A DNA stretch of 64,000 bases, from positions 186,001 through 250,000 of the forward strand of contig NZ_FNVT01000013.1 in the NCBI RefSeq assembly GCF_900108335.1, read 5' to 3'. The notes under the pieces are model-generated. The model had not been told where the DNA came from. It saw only the letters and a program-made list of their open reading frames with translations, and did no database searches. The position numbers were made by a program, and so were the translations under genes. Origin of the DNA: Nonomuraea solani. GTDB taxonomy: Bacteria; Actinomycetota; Actinomycetes; Streptosporangiales; Streptosporangiaceae. Below are positions 33,821-42,236 of this stretch, piece by piece (the stretch's first letter is position 1; the number at the start of each line of letters is the position of its first letter).

Positions 33821-35547
33821 CCGTCCCGAACCCACAGGTCCCACTCATCCACTCCCAAGCCCAACTGGTCACCGCGGACGACCGGCAAGACGCTCCCGCA
33901 GTCACCCAGCCGACCAGCCACCACGCCGACGAACCGCCAAGCCAACGCGGCACCCCCACGGGGAGCGAGCCAGCCAGAGGGCACGACGCCCCTGCGGCCA
34001 CCGAAGCGGCCGACCAGCACAGCGGCACCCCAGCGGGCCAGCGCAATGGTGGGTCAGCAGGTCGATGTGGTGCTCTTTCGCGCGGCGAGCCGGCTATCGG
34101 GCTCGGGGCGGTCGCGGGTGCCGCTCTGACTGAGCAACCTGGGGTCCATTCGGGTGCTGGGCTGGCTGAACAGCCTGGGATCCATTCGGGCGCCAGGCTG
34201 GCTGAACAGCCTGGGGTCCATTCGGGTGCTGGGCTGGCTGAACAGCCTGGGATCCTTTCGGGTGCTGGGCTGGCTGAACAGGTCGGGCGGGTGGCGGAGG
34301 GGATCGCCGGGTTGCCGCCGGGGCCGGTGTTCCGGGGGATGCGGAACGATCTCGCGTCCGTGCTCTGCTACCTCGGCGCCTGGGAGGCGAGGCGGCCGAT
34401 CGCGCTGCTGGATCCCAACCTGTCGGCGGAGGCGCTGGCCGAACTGACGCGGCGGTTCAGGCCGGCCGCGCTGCTGGGGTTCACGCATGTGCCTGATGGC
34501 CCGCCACCGTCGCGCGGCGACCCGGCCGGCGGTCCATTGGCGTCGTTGTGGGGTGATGGGCTTCGGCCGCATCCCGATCTGGCCGTGTTGCTGGCTACCT
34601 CTGGTTCGACCGGTAGCCCCAAGCTCGTGCGCCTGTCGCGTCAGGCCGTTCTCGCCAATGCCGTCTCCATCGCCTCCGCACTGGCGATCGGGCCCGGTGA
34701 GATCGCCCCCACGACCCTGCCGCTGTACTACAGCTACGGCCTGTCGGTGCTCAACAGTCATCTGGTGGCCGGCGCGACCGTGGTGCTGACGGAGAACACG
34801 TTCATGATGCGGTCGTTCTGGCGGCTGCTCGACGCCCACAGGTGCACCTCGATGGCGGCTGTGCCGTACCAGTATCAGATGTTGCGGCGGCTGCGCTTCA
34901 ACGGCGCGGAGCATCCGGCGCTCACGGCGCTCACGCAGGCGGGCGGGCGGCTCGCGCCTGAGTTGGTGAAGGAGTTCGCCGGGCAGGTCGATCGGTTCTA
35001 TGTCATGTACGGGCAGACCGAGGCGACCGCCCGCATCGCCGTTCTGCCGCCCGAGCGGCTGGCCGACAAGGCGGGCTCGGTCGGGCGGGCCGTGCCCGGA
35101 GGGCGGTTGAGCATTGAAGATGGCGAGGTCGTCTATCGGGGGCCCAACGTCATGATGGGTTACGCGGAAACCGCTGAAGACCTGGCCAGGGGGGACGATC
35201 TTGGTGGGGTGCTGCGGACCGGTGACCTGGGATGGCTGGACTCCGATGGGTTTCTGACGGTTACGGGGCGGCTCAAGCGCATCGCCAAGGTCTATGGGGT
35301 CCGGGTCAACATGGACGACGTCGAACGGCTGCTGCGCGACTCGGGCCCGGTCGCGGTCACCAGTGGCGACGACCGGTTGACGGTCTGGGCCGAGGGGCTC
35401 GACGTGTCCGCGTGCGCGGCCCTGGCCCGGCGGCTGGCGGCCGAGTTGCGGATTCACTGGGGCGGATTCGACGTACGCGGCATTGATCGGCTGCCGCTGC
35501 TGGCCACCGGCAAGGTGGACTATCGGGCACTGGAAGCGGGTGCGTGA
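33817..35547 (+). CDS. AMP-forming acyl ligase with repeat-rich N-terminus
   Basis: A 576-residue adenylate-forming enzyme (acyl-CoA synthetase/NRPS A-domain family). The AMP loop TSGSTGSPK is at 261-269, MYGQTEAT at 397-404, RTGDLGW near 467-473 and the C-terminal catalytic lysine near 566 (TGKVDYRAL). Residues about 20-158 are low-complexity and contain four 12-residue repeats (EQPGVHSGAGLA) encoded by 36-bp DNA units; a normal family member would have only a short segment there. It likely loads an acid onto the adjacent ACP. The start overlaps the SDR stop (ATGA). Confidence 0.88.
   Translation: MTVPNPQVPLIHSQAQLVTADDRQDAPAVTQPTSHHADEPPSQRGTPTGSEPARGHDAPAATEAADQHSGTPAGQRNGGSAGRCGALSRGEPAIGLGAVAGAALTEQPGVHSGAGLAEQPGIHSGARLAEQPGVHSGAGLAEQPGILSGAGLAEQVGRVAEGIAGLPPGPVFRGMRNDLASVLCYLGAWEARRPIALLDPNLSAEALAELTRRFRPAALLGFTHVPDGPPPSRGDPAGGPLASLWGDGLRPHPDLAVLLATSGSTGSPKLVRLSRQAVLANAVSIASALAIGPGEIAPTTLPLYYSYGLSVLNSHLVAGATVVLTENTFMMRSFWRLLDAHRCTSMAAVPYQYQMLRRLRFNGAEHPALTALTQAGGRLAPELVKEFAGQVDRFYVMYGQTEATARIAVLPPERLADKAGSVGRAVPGGRLSIEDGEVVYRGPNVMMGYAETAEDLARGDDLGGVLRTGDLGWLDSDGFLTVTGRLKRIAKVYGVRVNMDDVERLLRDSGPVAVTSGDDRLTVWAEGLDVSACAALARRLAAELRIHWGGFDVRGIDRLPLLATGKVDYRALEAGA
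34132..34275. repeat. 36-bp tandem repeat inside the ligase gene
   Basis: Four units starting at 34132, 34168, 34204 and 34240, each coding for EQPG(V/I)(H/L)SGAGLA-type repeats. They differ by few substitutions, so the array looks young. Confidence 0.92.
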
Positions 35548-36629
35548 GCGTGTTCACCCTGACCGCGTCCGAGCGCGAGAGCGTGCTGCTGCCCGAGTTG
35601 ACGGCCCTGACGGAGCGGCATCGCCGGGCGTGCCGCGCGTACCGAGGGATTCTCGACGCCATCGGCGCGGCGCCCCCGTACGAGCGGGTGGCCGACCTGC
35701 CGTGGCTGCCGGTGCGGCTGTTCAAGACGCACGAGCTGCGCAGCGTACCCGAGGAGGAGGTGTTCCGGGTGCTGACCTCCAGCGGCACGACGGGTCAGCG
35801 GCCGAGCCGGGTCTATCTCGACCGGGAGGCCGCGGCGGCGCAGACACGCATGCTGGCCGCGACGCTCAGGGTGGTGCTGGGCGAGCGGCGGCTGCCGATG
35901 CTGGTCGTCGACAGCCGCTCCGTCGTACGCGACCCGACGCTGAGCGCGCGCGGCGCGGGTGTGCTCGGCATGATGAACTTCGGCAGGGACCACACGTTCG
36001 TCCTCGACGAACACGGGCGGGTCGACGCGGAGGCGGTCAAGGGCTTCCTGGCGCGGCATGGCGGTGAGCGGTTCCTGGTCTTCGGGTTCACGTTCATGGT
36101 CTGGCTCTACCTGCGTGACCTGGGCGCGGACCTGTCGCAGGCGGTTCTCATCCACTCGGGCGGCTGGAAACGGCTGGCGGAGCAGGCGGTGGACAACGCC
36201 GAGTTCCGGGGGCGGCTGGCGGCCGAGTGCGGGCTGAGCCGGGTGCACAACTTCTACGGCATGGTGGAGCAGATCGGCACGATCTTCCTGGAGGGGGTCG
36301 ATGGGGACGGGCTCTACTGTCCTGATTTCGCCGATGTGGTGATCCGCGATCCGGAGACCTGGCAGGAAGCGCCGCCGGGAGAGCCGGGGCTGATCGAGGT
36401 GGTCAGTACGCTGCCGACGTCATATCCGGGGCATGTTCTGCTGACCGAGGACCTGGGCGTGGTGCGCGGCGTCGATGACGGGAGCTGGCCGGGCAAGCGT
36501 TTCGAGGTGCTGGGCAGGCTGCCGCGGGCCGAGGCGCGCGGCTGCAGCGACACCTTCGGGCAGGGCGCGACGCTTGGGCAGAGCGCGACGCTTGGGCAGG
36601 GCGGCGGCTACGGGCAGGGCGGCGGCTGA
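35544..36629 (+). CDS. LuxE-like acyl-protein synthetase
   Basis: A 361-residue member of the LuxE/PaaK-like family, which activates a carboxylic acid with ATP and takes the acyl group on a C-terminal cysteine before passing it to LuxC. SSGTTG (79-84) is the nucleotide loop, HNFYGMVEQIG is the second core motif, and Cys334 in RGCSDT matches the acyl-accepting cysteine. A Gly/Gln repeat tail of about 24 residues begins 4 residues later. The GTG start overlaps the ligase stop (GTGA) and the stop overlaps the LuxC-like gene (TGATG). Confidence 0.88.
   Translation: MSVFTLTASERESVLLPELTALTERHRRACRAYRGILDAIGAAPPYERVADLPWLPVRLFKTHELRSVPEEEVFRVLTSSGTTGQRPSRVYLDREAAAAQTRMLAATLRVVLGERRLPMLVVDSRSVVRDPTLSARGAGVLGMMNFGRDHTFVLDEHGRVDAEAVKGFLARHGGERFLVFGFTFMVWLYLRDLGADLSQAVLIHSGGWKRLAEQAVDNAEFRGRLAAECGLSRVHNFYGMVEQIGTIFLEGVDGDGLYCPDFADVVIRDPETWQEAPPGEPGLIEVVSTLPTSYPGHVLLTEDLGVVRGVDDGSWPGKRFEVLGRLPRAEARGCSDTFGQGATLGQSATLGQGGGYGQGGG
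36558..36629. repeat. 18-bp tandem repeat at the 3' end of the LuxE-like gene
   Basis: Four 18-bp units (36558, 36576, 36594, 36612) beginning GGGCAG. The last unit supplies the TGA stop codon. It encodes LGQGAT-type repeats. Confidence 0.88.
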
Positions 36630-37882
36630 TGCTTGATGAACGTCAGGCGGAGCTGATGCTCGATGTGCGGTTTCCCGCCGCCGGGAGCATGTCCGCCGAA
36701 GCGCTGCTCCGGCAGGTGCGCGGTGCCGTGCTGGACGGCGACGGTGGGCTTGAGGTGGGGGATGAGCGGGTTCGGGCCTTTCTGTCCTCCTTTGGGAAGC
36801 GGCTGTTGCGGCCTGTTCTGGCTCGGCGGCATCCCGAACTGGGCTCGCTGGGGTTCTTTCTGCGGCCCAGTGAGCTGGCCCGTACGGTGGCGAGTCTCGG
36901 GCGCGAGCACGTACGCGTCCCACGCGGGCTGATCTTCCACATCCCGCCCGCGAACGTCGACACCGTCTTCGTCTACTCCTGGGCCCTGTCGGCGCTGATG
37001 GGCAACCGCAACGTCGTACGCCTCTCACCGCGCTCTGGCCCGGTCGCCGAGGTCATCGTGGAGACGCTGCACGAAGCGCTGGCCGAGGCCGATCCCGCCG
37101 TCGCCGCCACCCAGCGCATCGTCTCCTACGACCGCTCCGACGCCGTCACCGCCGCCCTGTCGGCCGCCTGCGACCTGCGGGTGGTGTGGGGCGGCGACCG
37201 TACCGTGCGGGAGATCCGGCTGCAGCCGCTGCCGCCGCACGCCCGTGACCTGGTCTTTCCCGATCGTTCTTCGTTCGCCGTGGTACGCGCGGCGGCCTGG
37301 TTGTGCGCCCCGAGGGCCGCCCGGGTGACGGTCGCCGAGGGATTCGTCAACGACACCTACTGGTTCGACCAGGCCGCCTGCTCCTCGCCCAGGACCGTGT
37401 TCTGGGTGGGCGCCGAGGGCGACTGCGAGGCGGCGCGGACCGACTTCATCGACCACCTCTCGCGGGTGCTGACCGTGCGCGGGTGGGGGGTGGACGCGGC
37501 GATGGCCGTGGAGAAACGGGTCTCCACCTACGGGCTGGCGGCCGACGGGCTGGCGGAGAGCGTGGAGTTCCGGGGGAACGCGCTGGCCAGCGTGCGGCTG
37601 GCGGCGGCCACGGCGGCGCCGAGGCGCTGGCTGGGGGCCGGGACGTTCGCGCACGCGAGGCTGGCGGCGCTGGGCGAGCTGGTCGGGCTGGTCGAGCGGC
37701 GGGATCAGACGATGACGCACTTCGGGTTCGGCGGGGATGAGCTGGAGGAGCTGGCCAGAGGGCTGGGCGGGCGTGGGGTGGATCGTATGGTGCCGGTCGG
37801 GAGCGCGCTGAGTTTCCACCGAGTGTGGGACGGGGTGGATCTGCCGGCCGAGTTCACCCGACTGGTGACCGTGATCCGATGA
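36629..37882 (+). CDS. LuxC-like acyl-CoA/acyl-protein reductase
   Basis: A 417-residue member of the LuxC family, which reduces an acyl thioester to an aldehyde with NADPH. The acyl-accepting cysteine is Cys251 in QAACSSPRTVFW. FHIPPANVDTVFVYSW (103-118) and GNRNVVRLS are family features. With the LuxE-like partner it could form a two-enzyme acid reductase. No luxA, luxB or luxD lies nearby, so light emission is not implied. The stop overlaps the next gene (ATGA). Confidence 0.88.
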   Translation: MLDERQAELMLDVRFPAAGSMSAEALLRQVRGAVLDGDGGLEVGDERVRAFLSSFGKRLLRPVLARRHPELGSLGFFLRPSELARTVASLGREHVRVPRGLIFHIPPANVDTVFVYSWALSALMGNRNVVRLSPRSGPVAEVIVETLHEALAEADPAVAATQRIVSYDRSDAVTAALSAACDLRVVWGGDRTVREIRLQPLPPHARDLVFPDRSSFAVVRAAAWLCAPRAARVTVAEGFVNDTYWFDQAACSSPRTVFWVGAEGDCEAARTDFIDHLSRVLTVRGWGVDAAMAVEKRVSTYGLAADGLAESVEFRGNALASVRLAAATAAPRRWLGAGTFAHARLAALGELVGLVERRDQTMTHFGFGGDELEELARGLGGRGVDRMVPVGSALSFHRVWDGVDLPAEFTRLVTVIR

Positions 37883-40146
37883 CGCTGGCACCGCCCGACA
37901 GCAGGGTCATCCGTCCGCCGGCCGCTCCCAGGGTCGGCATCGGCTCCGGGTGGTTGCCCGCCGGGGTCGTGTTCCTGGGTGCGATCGTCGTCTTTCTGTG
38001 GTGCGGGGTGTCCGCGCGTGATCTGGCCGTTTTCGCAGCCTATGTGGGCGGCGGGGTGGCGCTGCCGGGGACACTGCTGTGGCGGGCCCTGACCGGGAGC
38101 GGCGGACCGAAGGGTAGGGGCGGGCGGTCCCAAGGTGAGGGCAGGTCGACAGCCGGGGCCGGGGCGAGAGCCGGCGCCGGGGCGACAACCGGAGCCGGGA
38201 CGATAGCCGGGGGCAGGTCGATAGCCGGGGGCGGGGCGGCGGCTCGGGGTGGGCGGTTCCTCGGGGAGGATGTCGCGGCCGGGTTGGCGCTCGGGTATGC
38301 GGTCGAGGTGCTGGCCTACATTCCGGCCAGGGCCGTCGGGATGCCGCTGCTCGTGCTGGTCCCGCCCGTCGTCGTGCTGGTCACGTTCGCGATCGTGCCG
38401 GGACTGCGGCGGCACTGGCGTGGGGCGGCGGGTAAGGAGCGCATGCCCGCCTGGTCCGCCTGGGCGCTGGCGGGGGTGGTGGCGTACCTGATCGGCTGGA
38501 GCACGATGTTCCTGTACCGGCTGCCGGTCACCACCGCGTACGTGGACATGCCCTACCACCTGGCGCTGGTCGGCGAGGTGAGGAACCACGTGCCGCCCAC
38601 GTTGCCGTCGGTGCTGGGCGAGCGGCTGTCCTACCACTGGTTCGTCTACGCCGAGATGGCCGCCACGAGCTGGGTCACCGGGATCGAGCCGGTGACGCTG
38701 GTCTACCGGCTGGCCACGCTGCCGATGACGGCGGCGACCGTGGTGCTGGTGGCGGTGCTCGGGCGGCGGCTGGGCGGCCGGTGGGGGGCCGGGGTCGCGG
38801 CGGTCGGGGTGACGTACTTCCTGTTCGGGCCGGTGCTGGAGGAGGGGGTGGTGTTCACGACGCGGTCGATGTTCACCGCCTGGGCCAGCCCCACGCAGAC
38901 CTTCGGGGCGCTGCTGTTCGTGCCCGTGGTGCTGCTGCTCGTCCGTGGGCGCGGCCGGGTGGCGATGGTGCTGCTGCTGGTGGCGCTCACCGGGGCGAAG
39001 GCCACGTATCTGCCGTTGTTGCTGGCCGGGTTGCTGCTCGTGGCGGTGCTCAGAAGGGGCCGGTGGCTCTGGGCGGCGGGCGTCACGCTGGGGTGCCTGC
39101 TGTTCGCGCAGTTCGTGGTGTTCGGGCAGGGGGCTCAGGGCACGGCCGTGTCGCCGTTCGCGACCATGCGCGCGCTGTGGGGGACGGTGGCGGAGATCGA
39201 CCGGCCCGAGCTGGCCGGCGCGCCGGTGGTGCCGCTCGTGGTGCTGACGGCGGTGCACCTGTTCTGCCTGGCCTGCGTGTGGGGCGGGGTGGCGGGGCTG
39301 GGATGGCGAGCGCTGGAGCCGCCCATGTTGCTGCTGCTCGGCATCGGGGCGGCGGGCATCGGCGCGGCCGTCATGCTCGGGCATCCGTCCGACTCCCAGC
39401 TCTACTTCCTCGAAGCGGTCCGGCCCTACCTGTCGATCGCGGCCGTGTGCGGGGTGCTGGCGGCGCGGCGGCCGCCGTGGACCCTGGTGGGCGGCATGGC
39501 GGTGCTGGGGATCGGGGCGGCGCTGGCCGCCGAGGGGCTGGAGTTCTCCGGCGGGGCCCTGGTGCGGGTCGTGGCGCCGTACCTGATGCTGGGGGTGGCG
39601 GCGCTGCTGGTGTGGCGGCGCGGGCTCGTGGCGGCGGTGGTGGCGCTGCTCGGCGGCTATGCCGTGCCGAGTTCGGTGCGCGAGGTGGTCGCGCACGTCA
39701 CGCCCGAGAAGGGCGAGCGTGAGCGGCTGATCCCCGACGGGGCGCTGGAGGCGGGGCGGTGGTTGCGCGACCACTCCTCGCCCGCCGACGTGGTGGCCAC
39801 CGATCTGCACTGCCGGTACGCCTGGCGCGTGCGCTGCGACAGCCGGCACTACTGGGTGGCGGGGTTCACCGAGCGCCGGGTGCTGGTCGAGGGGTGGGCC
39901 TACGCCGAGAGCACGCTGTCGCGGGCGGAGCTGTTCGTGACCTCCTACCTGAAGGTGCCGTTCGCGGACCCGGTGCGGCTGGCGGCGAACGACGCGGCGT
40001 TCCAGTATCCGTCGGCGGAGAACGTCCGGCACCTCGCCCAGAAATATGGCGTCAAGTGGCTATTTACCGGGATAAATCCGGAACTGGGGAAATTTGCCAC
40101 ATTGCGCTTCCGGAACGCCACCTCCGCCGTCTACCAGATTCGCTGA
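37879..40146 (+). CDS. Polytopic membrane protein, GT-C-like
   Basis: A 755-residue protein with many hydrophobic helices from about 28 to 600 and a soluble C-terminal domain. The first extramembrane loop has YVDMPYHLALVGEV and LSYHWFVYAEM, a pattern seen in lipid-linked GT-C transferases and related polymer-assembly proteins. A Gly/Ala repeat stretch of about 40 residues (75-120) is encoded by 18-bp DNA repeats. The last 40 codons are richer in A and T. It ends the operon and may transfer or export the finished glycan unit; no exact family is claimed. Confidence 0.7.
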   Translation: MTLAPPDSRVIRPPAAPRVGIGSGWLPAGVVFLGAIVVFLWCGVSARDLAVFAAYVGGGVALPGTLLWRALTGSGGPKGRGGRSQGEGRSTAGAGARAGAGATTGAGTIAGGRSIAGGGAAARGGRFLGEDVAAGLALGYAVEVLAYIPARAVGMPLLVLVPPVVVLVTFAIVPGLRRHWRGAAGKERMPAWSAWALAGVVAYLIGWSTMFLYRLPVTTAYVDMPYHLALVGEVRNHVPPTLPSVLGERLSYHWFVYAEMAATSWVTGIEPVTLVYRLATLPMTAATVVLVAVLGRRLGGRWGAGVAAVGVTYFLFGPVLEEGVVFTTRSMFTAWASPTQTFGALLFVPVVLLLVRGRGRVAMVLLLVALTGAKATYLPLLLAGLLLVAVLRRGRWLWAAGVTLGCLLFAQFVVFGQGAQGTAVSPFATMRALWGTVAEIDRPELAGAPVVPLVVLTAVHLFCLACVWGGVAGLGWRALEPPMLLLLGIGAAGIGAAVMLGHPSDSQLYFLEAVRPYLSIAAVCGVLAARRPPWTLVGGMAVLGIGAALAAEGLEFSGGALVRVVAPYLMLGVAALLVWRRGLVAAVVALLGGYAVPSSVREVVAHVTPEKGERERLIPDGALEAGRWLRDHSSPADVVATDLHCRYAWRVRCDSRHYWVAGFTERRVLVEGWAYAESTLSRAELFVTSYLKVPFADPVRLAANDAAFQYPSAENVRHLAQKYGVKWLFTGINPELGKFATLRFRNATSAVYQIR
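38143..38232. repeat. 18-bp tandem repeat inside the membrane-protein gene
   Basis: Five 18-bp units of the GGGGCGA(C/G)AGCCGGGGCC type at 38143, 38161, 38179, 38197 and 38215, encoding a Gly/Ala-rich loop between predicted membrane helices. Confidence 0.85.
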
Positions 40147-40260
40147 AGGTAAAGAGATCTTCGCTTCATGGAATGGTGATCAGAAACCGCACGCGCCCCA
40201 CTGGACGCCCCCACCAGCATTTCCGTGGACCCACGGCCACGAGCAAGATCAGGGGAGTCT

Positions 40261-41469
40261 ATGGACACGCGCGCCGCCATGGAGCCGAGCCCCCACGTTC
40301 TCGACCCGGCGACCAGGCTCGCCGACGTCGACATCGTGATCCCCGTGCTCAACGAGGAACGCGCCCTGCCCGGCTGCGTACGCACGCTGACCGAGTTCCT
40401 GGACGGCTTCCCGCTGCCGTGGCGCATCACGATCGTGGACAACGGCAGCACTGACGCCACCTGGCCGGTCGCCACCGCGCTGGCCTCGGAGTTCGAGCAC
40501 GTGCACGCCACGCGCCTCGACATCCGCGGCCGGGGCGCGGCGCTGCGGGCCGCCTGGCAGGACAGCCCCGCCGACATCGTCGCGTACATGGACGTCGACC
40601 TGTCCACCGACCTCGACGCCCTGTTCCCGCTGGTCGCCTCGGTGGCGAGCGGGCACTCCGAGGTCGCCATCGGCACCCGGCTGGCGCACGGCTCGCGAAC
40701 CCGCCGCTCGCTGCGCCGCGAGGTGGTGTCGCGCGCCTACAACGCCCTGCTCAGGTACGGCTTCGGCGTCCGGTTCAGCGACGCCCAGTGCGGCTTCAAG
40801 GCGGCCAGGACCGGCGTGGTCAGGCCGCTGATGGACAAGATCGAGGACGACTCCTGGTTCTTCGACACCGAGTTGCTGCTGCTGGCCGAGCACAACGGGC
40901 TGCGCGTGCACGAGGTGCCGGTCGACTGGATCGAGGACACCGACTCGCGCGTGCGGGTGGTCAAGACCGCGATCGACGACCTCAAGGGCCTGGCCAGGGT
41001 GGCCTGGTCGATGTCGATGGGGCGGGCGCGGGTCGAGGTGGCGCGGTCCGAGCCGACGCCCACGCATCCGGACGCGGTGCTGGCCCGGCCGCGAGCGGTG
41101 ACAATGGCGAAATTCACCTCGTTCGCCGCTATAGGCGTTATTTCGGTAATTCTGTATGCGCTGATCTACCTCCCGCTCCGCGAATTCTGGTCACCGGCGA
41201 TGACGAACCTTGCCGCCCTCACGCTGACCGGGGTCATCAACACCGAGGCCAACCGCCGGTGGACCTTCAAACGGCGCACCACGGTGCTCTTCCGGGCGCT
41301 GGTCCTCTTCCTGGCCAACTACGCCCTCACCACCGTCGCCGTGCTCTCGGTGCCGCCCGGCGCCGGCCCGCTGGTCGAGGTGAGCGCGGTCGTGGCCACG
41401 TACTGCCTGCTCACCCTCCTCCGCTTCACCGCCCTGGACCGCTGGGTCTTCTCCCGTACAAGGAACTAA
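40261..41469 (+). CDS. Polyprenyl-phosphate-sugar synthase-like GT2 with GtrA-like domain
   Basis: A 402-residue protein. Residues 25-260 resemble dolichyl-phosphate-mannose-synthase-type GT2 enzymes (DIVIPVLNEERAL, VDNGSTDAT, MDVDLSTDL). Residues about 275-400 hold four membrane helices of the GtrA family. This pair makes a lipid-phosphate sugar donor and flips it for use outside the cell by GT-C enzymes. The ATG at 40261 has AGGGGAG 4 nt upstream. It probably supplies the GT-C-like proteins at 37879 and 42935. Confidence 0.9.
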   Translation: MDTRAAMEPSPHVLDPATRLADVDIVIPVLNEERALPGCVRTLTEFLDGFPLPWRITIVDNGSTDATWPVATALASEFEHVHATRLDIRGRGAALRAAWQDSPADIVAYMDVDLSTDLDALFPLVASVASGHSEVAIGTRLAHGSRTRRSLRREVVSRAYNALLRYGFGVRFSDAQCGFKAARTGVVRPLMDKIEDDSWFFDTELLLLAEHNGLRVHEVPVDWIEDTDSRVRVVKTAIDDLKGLARVAWSMSMGRARVEVARSEPTPTHPDAVLARPRAVTMAKFTSFAAIGVISVILYALIYLPLREFWSPAMTNLAALTLTGVINTEANRRWTFKRRTTVLFRALVLFLANYALTTVAVLSVPPGAGPLVEVSAVVATYCLLTLLRFTALDRWVFSRTRN

Positions 41470-41473
41470 AACG

Positions 41474-42172
41474 ATGGACATCTCAGAGATCCGCCGTCTG
41501 GCCGCGCTCGAGGACACCCACTGGTGGTACCGCGAACGCCGGGCCATCCTGCGCAGGGAGCTGGCTGAGCTGGGCCGGCCAGGGCGGGCGCTGGACATCG
41601 GCGCGGCGGCGGGCGGGAACACCAGGGTGCTGGTCGAGGCGGGCTGGGACGCCATGGCGACGGACAATTGCGAGACGGCGGTGGAGATGGCCAGGCAGCG
41701 CGGGCTCAAGGCGGTGCGCGCGGACGCGCGGTCGCTGCCGTTCGAGCCCCGGAGCGTCGACCTGGTGACCGCGTTCGACGTGCTGGAGCACATTCGCGAG
41801 GACCACCTGGTCACCGAGGAGATCGCCCGGGTGCTGGCGCCCGGCGGCCACGCGCTGATCGCGGTGCCGTGCGACATGTCGCTGTGGTCGCCCCACGACG
41901 ACGCCGTCGGCCACGTACGCCGCTACGACCGCGACTCCCTGACCGTCGTCGTGGAGAAGGCCGGGCTGAAGGTCGATCACGTCTGGAGCTGGAACGTTCT
42001 CCTGCGCCCGCTCGTGGTCCGGCACCGGCGCCGCTCCGGGGGCAGCGACCTGCGGAAGGTGCCCTTCCTGGTCAACGCGGGCCTGGCGGCGGTGGTCGCG
42101 GCGGAGCGCTACCTGCCGGTACGGTCGCTCAAAGGGGTGACGCTGTTCCTGCGGGCCAGACTCGGCAGGTGA
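41474..42172 (+). CDS. Class I SAM-dependent methyltransferase
   Basis: A 232-residue enzyme. The SAM loop ALDIGAAAGGNT is at about 39-50, and VTAFDVLEHI and ARVLAPGGHALIAVP are the later class I motifs. The N-terminal HWWYRERR is common in methyltransferases of surface polysaccharide clusters. It follows the GT2-GtrA gene by 4 bp with AAGGA upstream. Confidence 0.87.
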   Translation: MDISEIRRLAALEDTHWWYRERRAILRRELAELGRPGRALDIGAAAGGNTRVLVEAGWDAMATDNCETAVEMARQRGLKAVRADARSLPFEPRSVDLVTAFDVLEHIREDHLVTEEIARVLAPGGHALIAVPCDMSLWSPHDDAVGHVRRYDRDSLTVVVEKAGLKVDHVWSWNVLLRPLVVRHRRRSGGSDLRKVPFLVNAGLAAVVAAERYLPVRSLKGVTLFLRARLGR

Positions 42173-42223
42173 CGGTGCCCAGATTGAGACATTAGGTCGT
42201 CATCCGGTCGAGCGGGTTCGCTT

Positions 42224-42229
42224 TAGGCT
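42224..42229 (+). promoter_or_regulatory. -10 box of a probable leaderless deacetylase transcript
   Basis: TAGGCT ends 7 nt before the GTG at 42237. No Shine-Dalgarno sequence is present in the gap. Confidence 0.4.
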
Positions 42230-42236
42230 GTCTCAT

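Noticed and set aside
35544..37882. Bioluminescence genes
   Set aside because: LuxE- and LuxC-like enzymes are present, but there is no luxA, luxB or luxD in the window, and the context is glycan synthesis.
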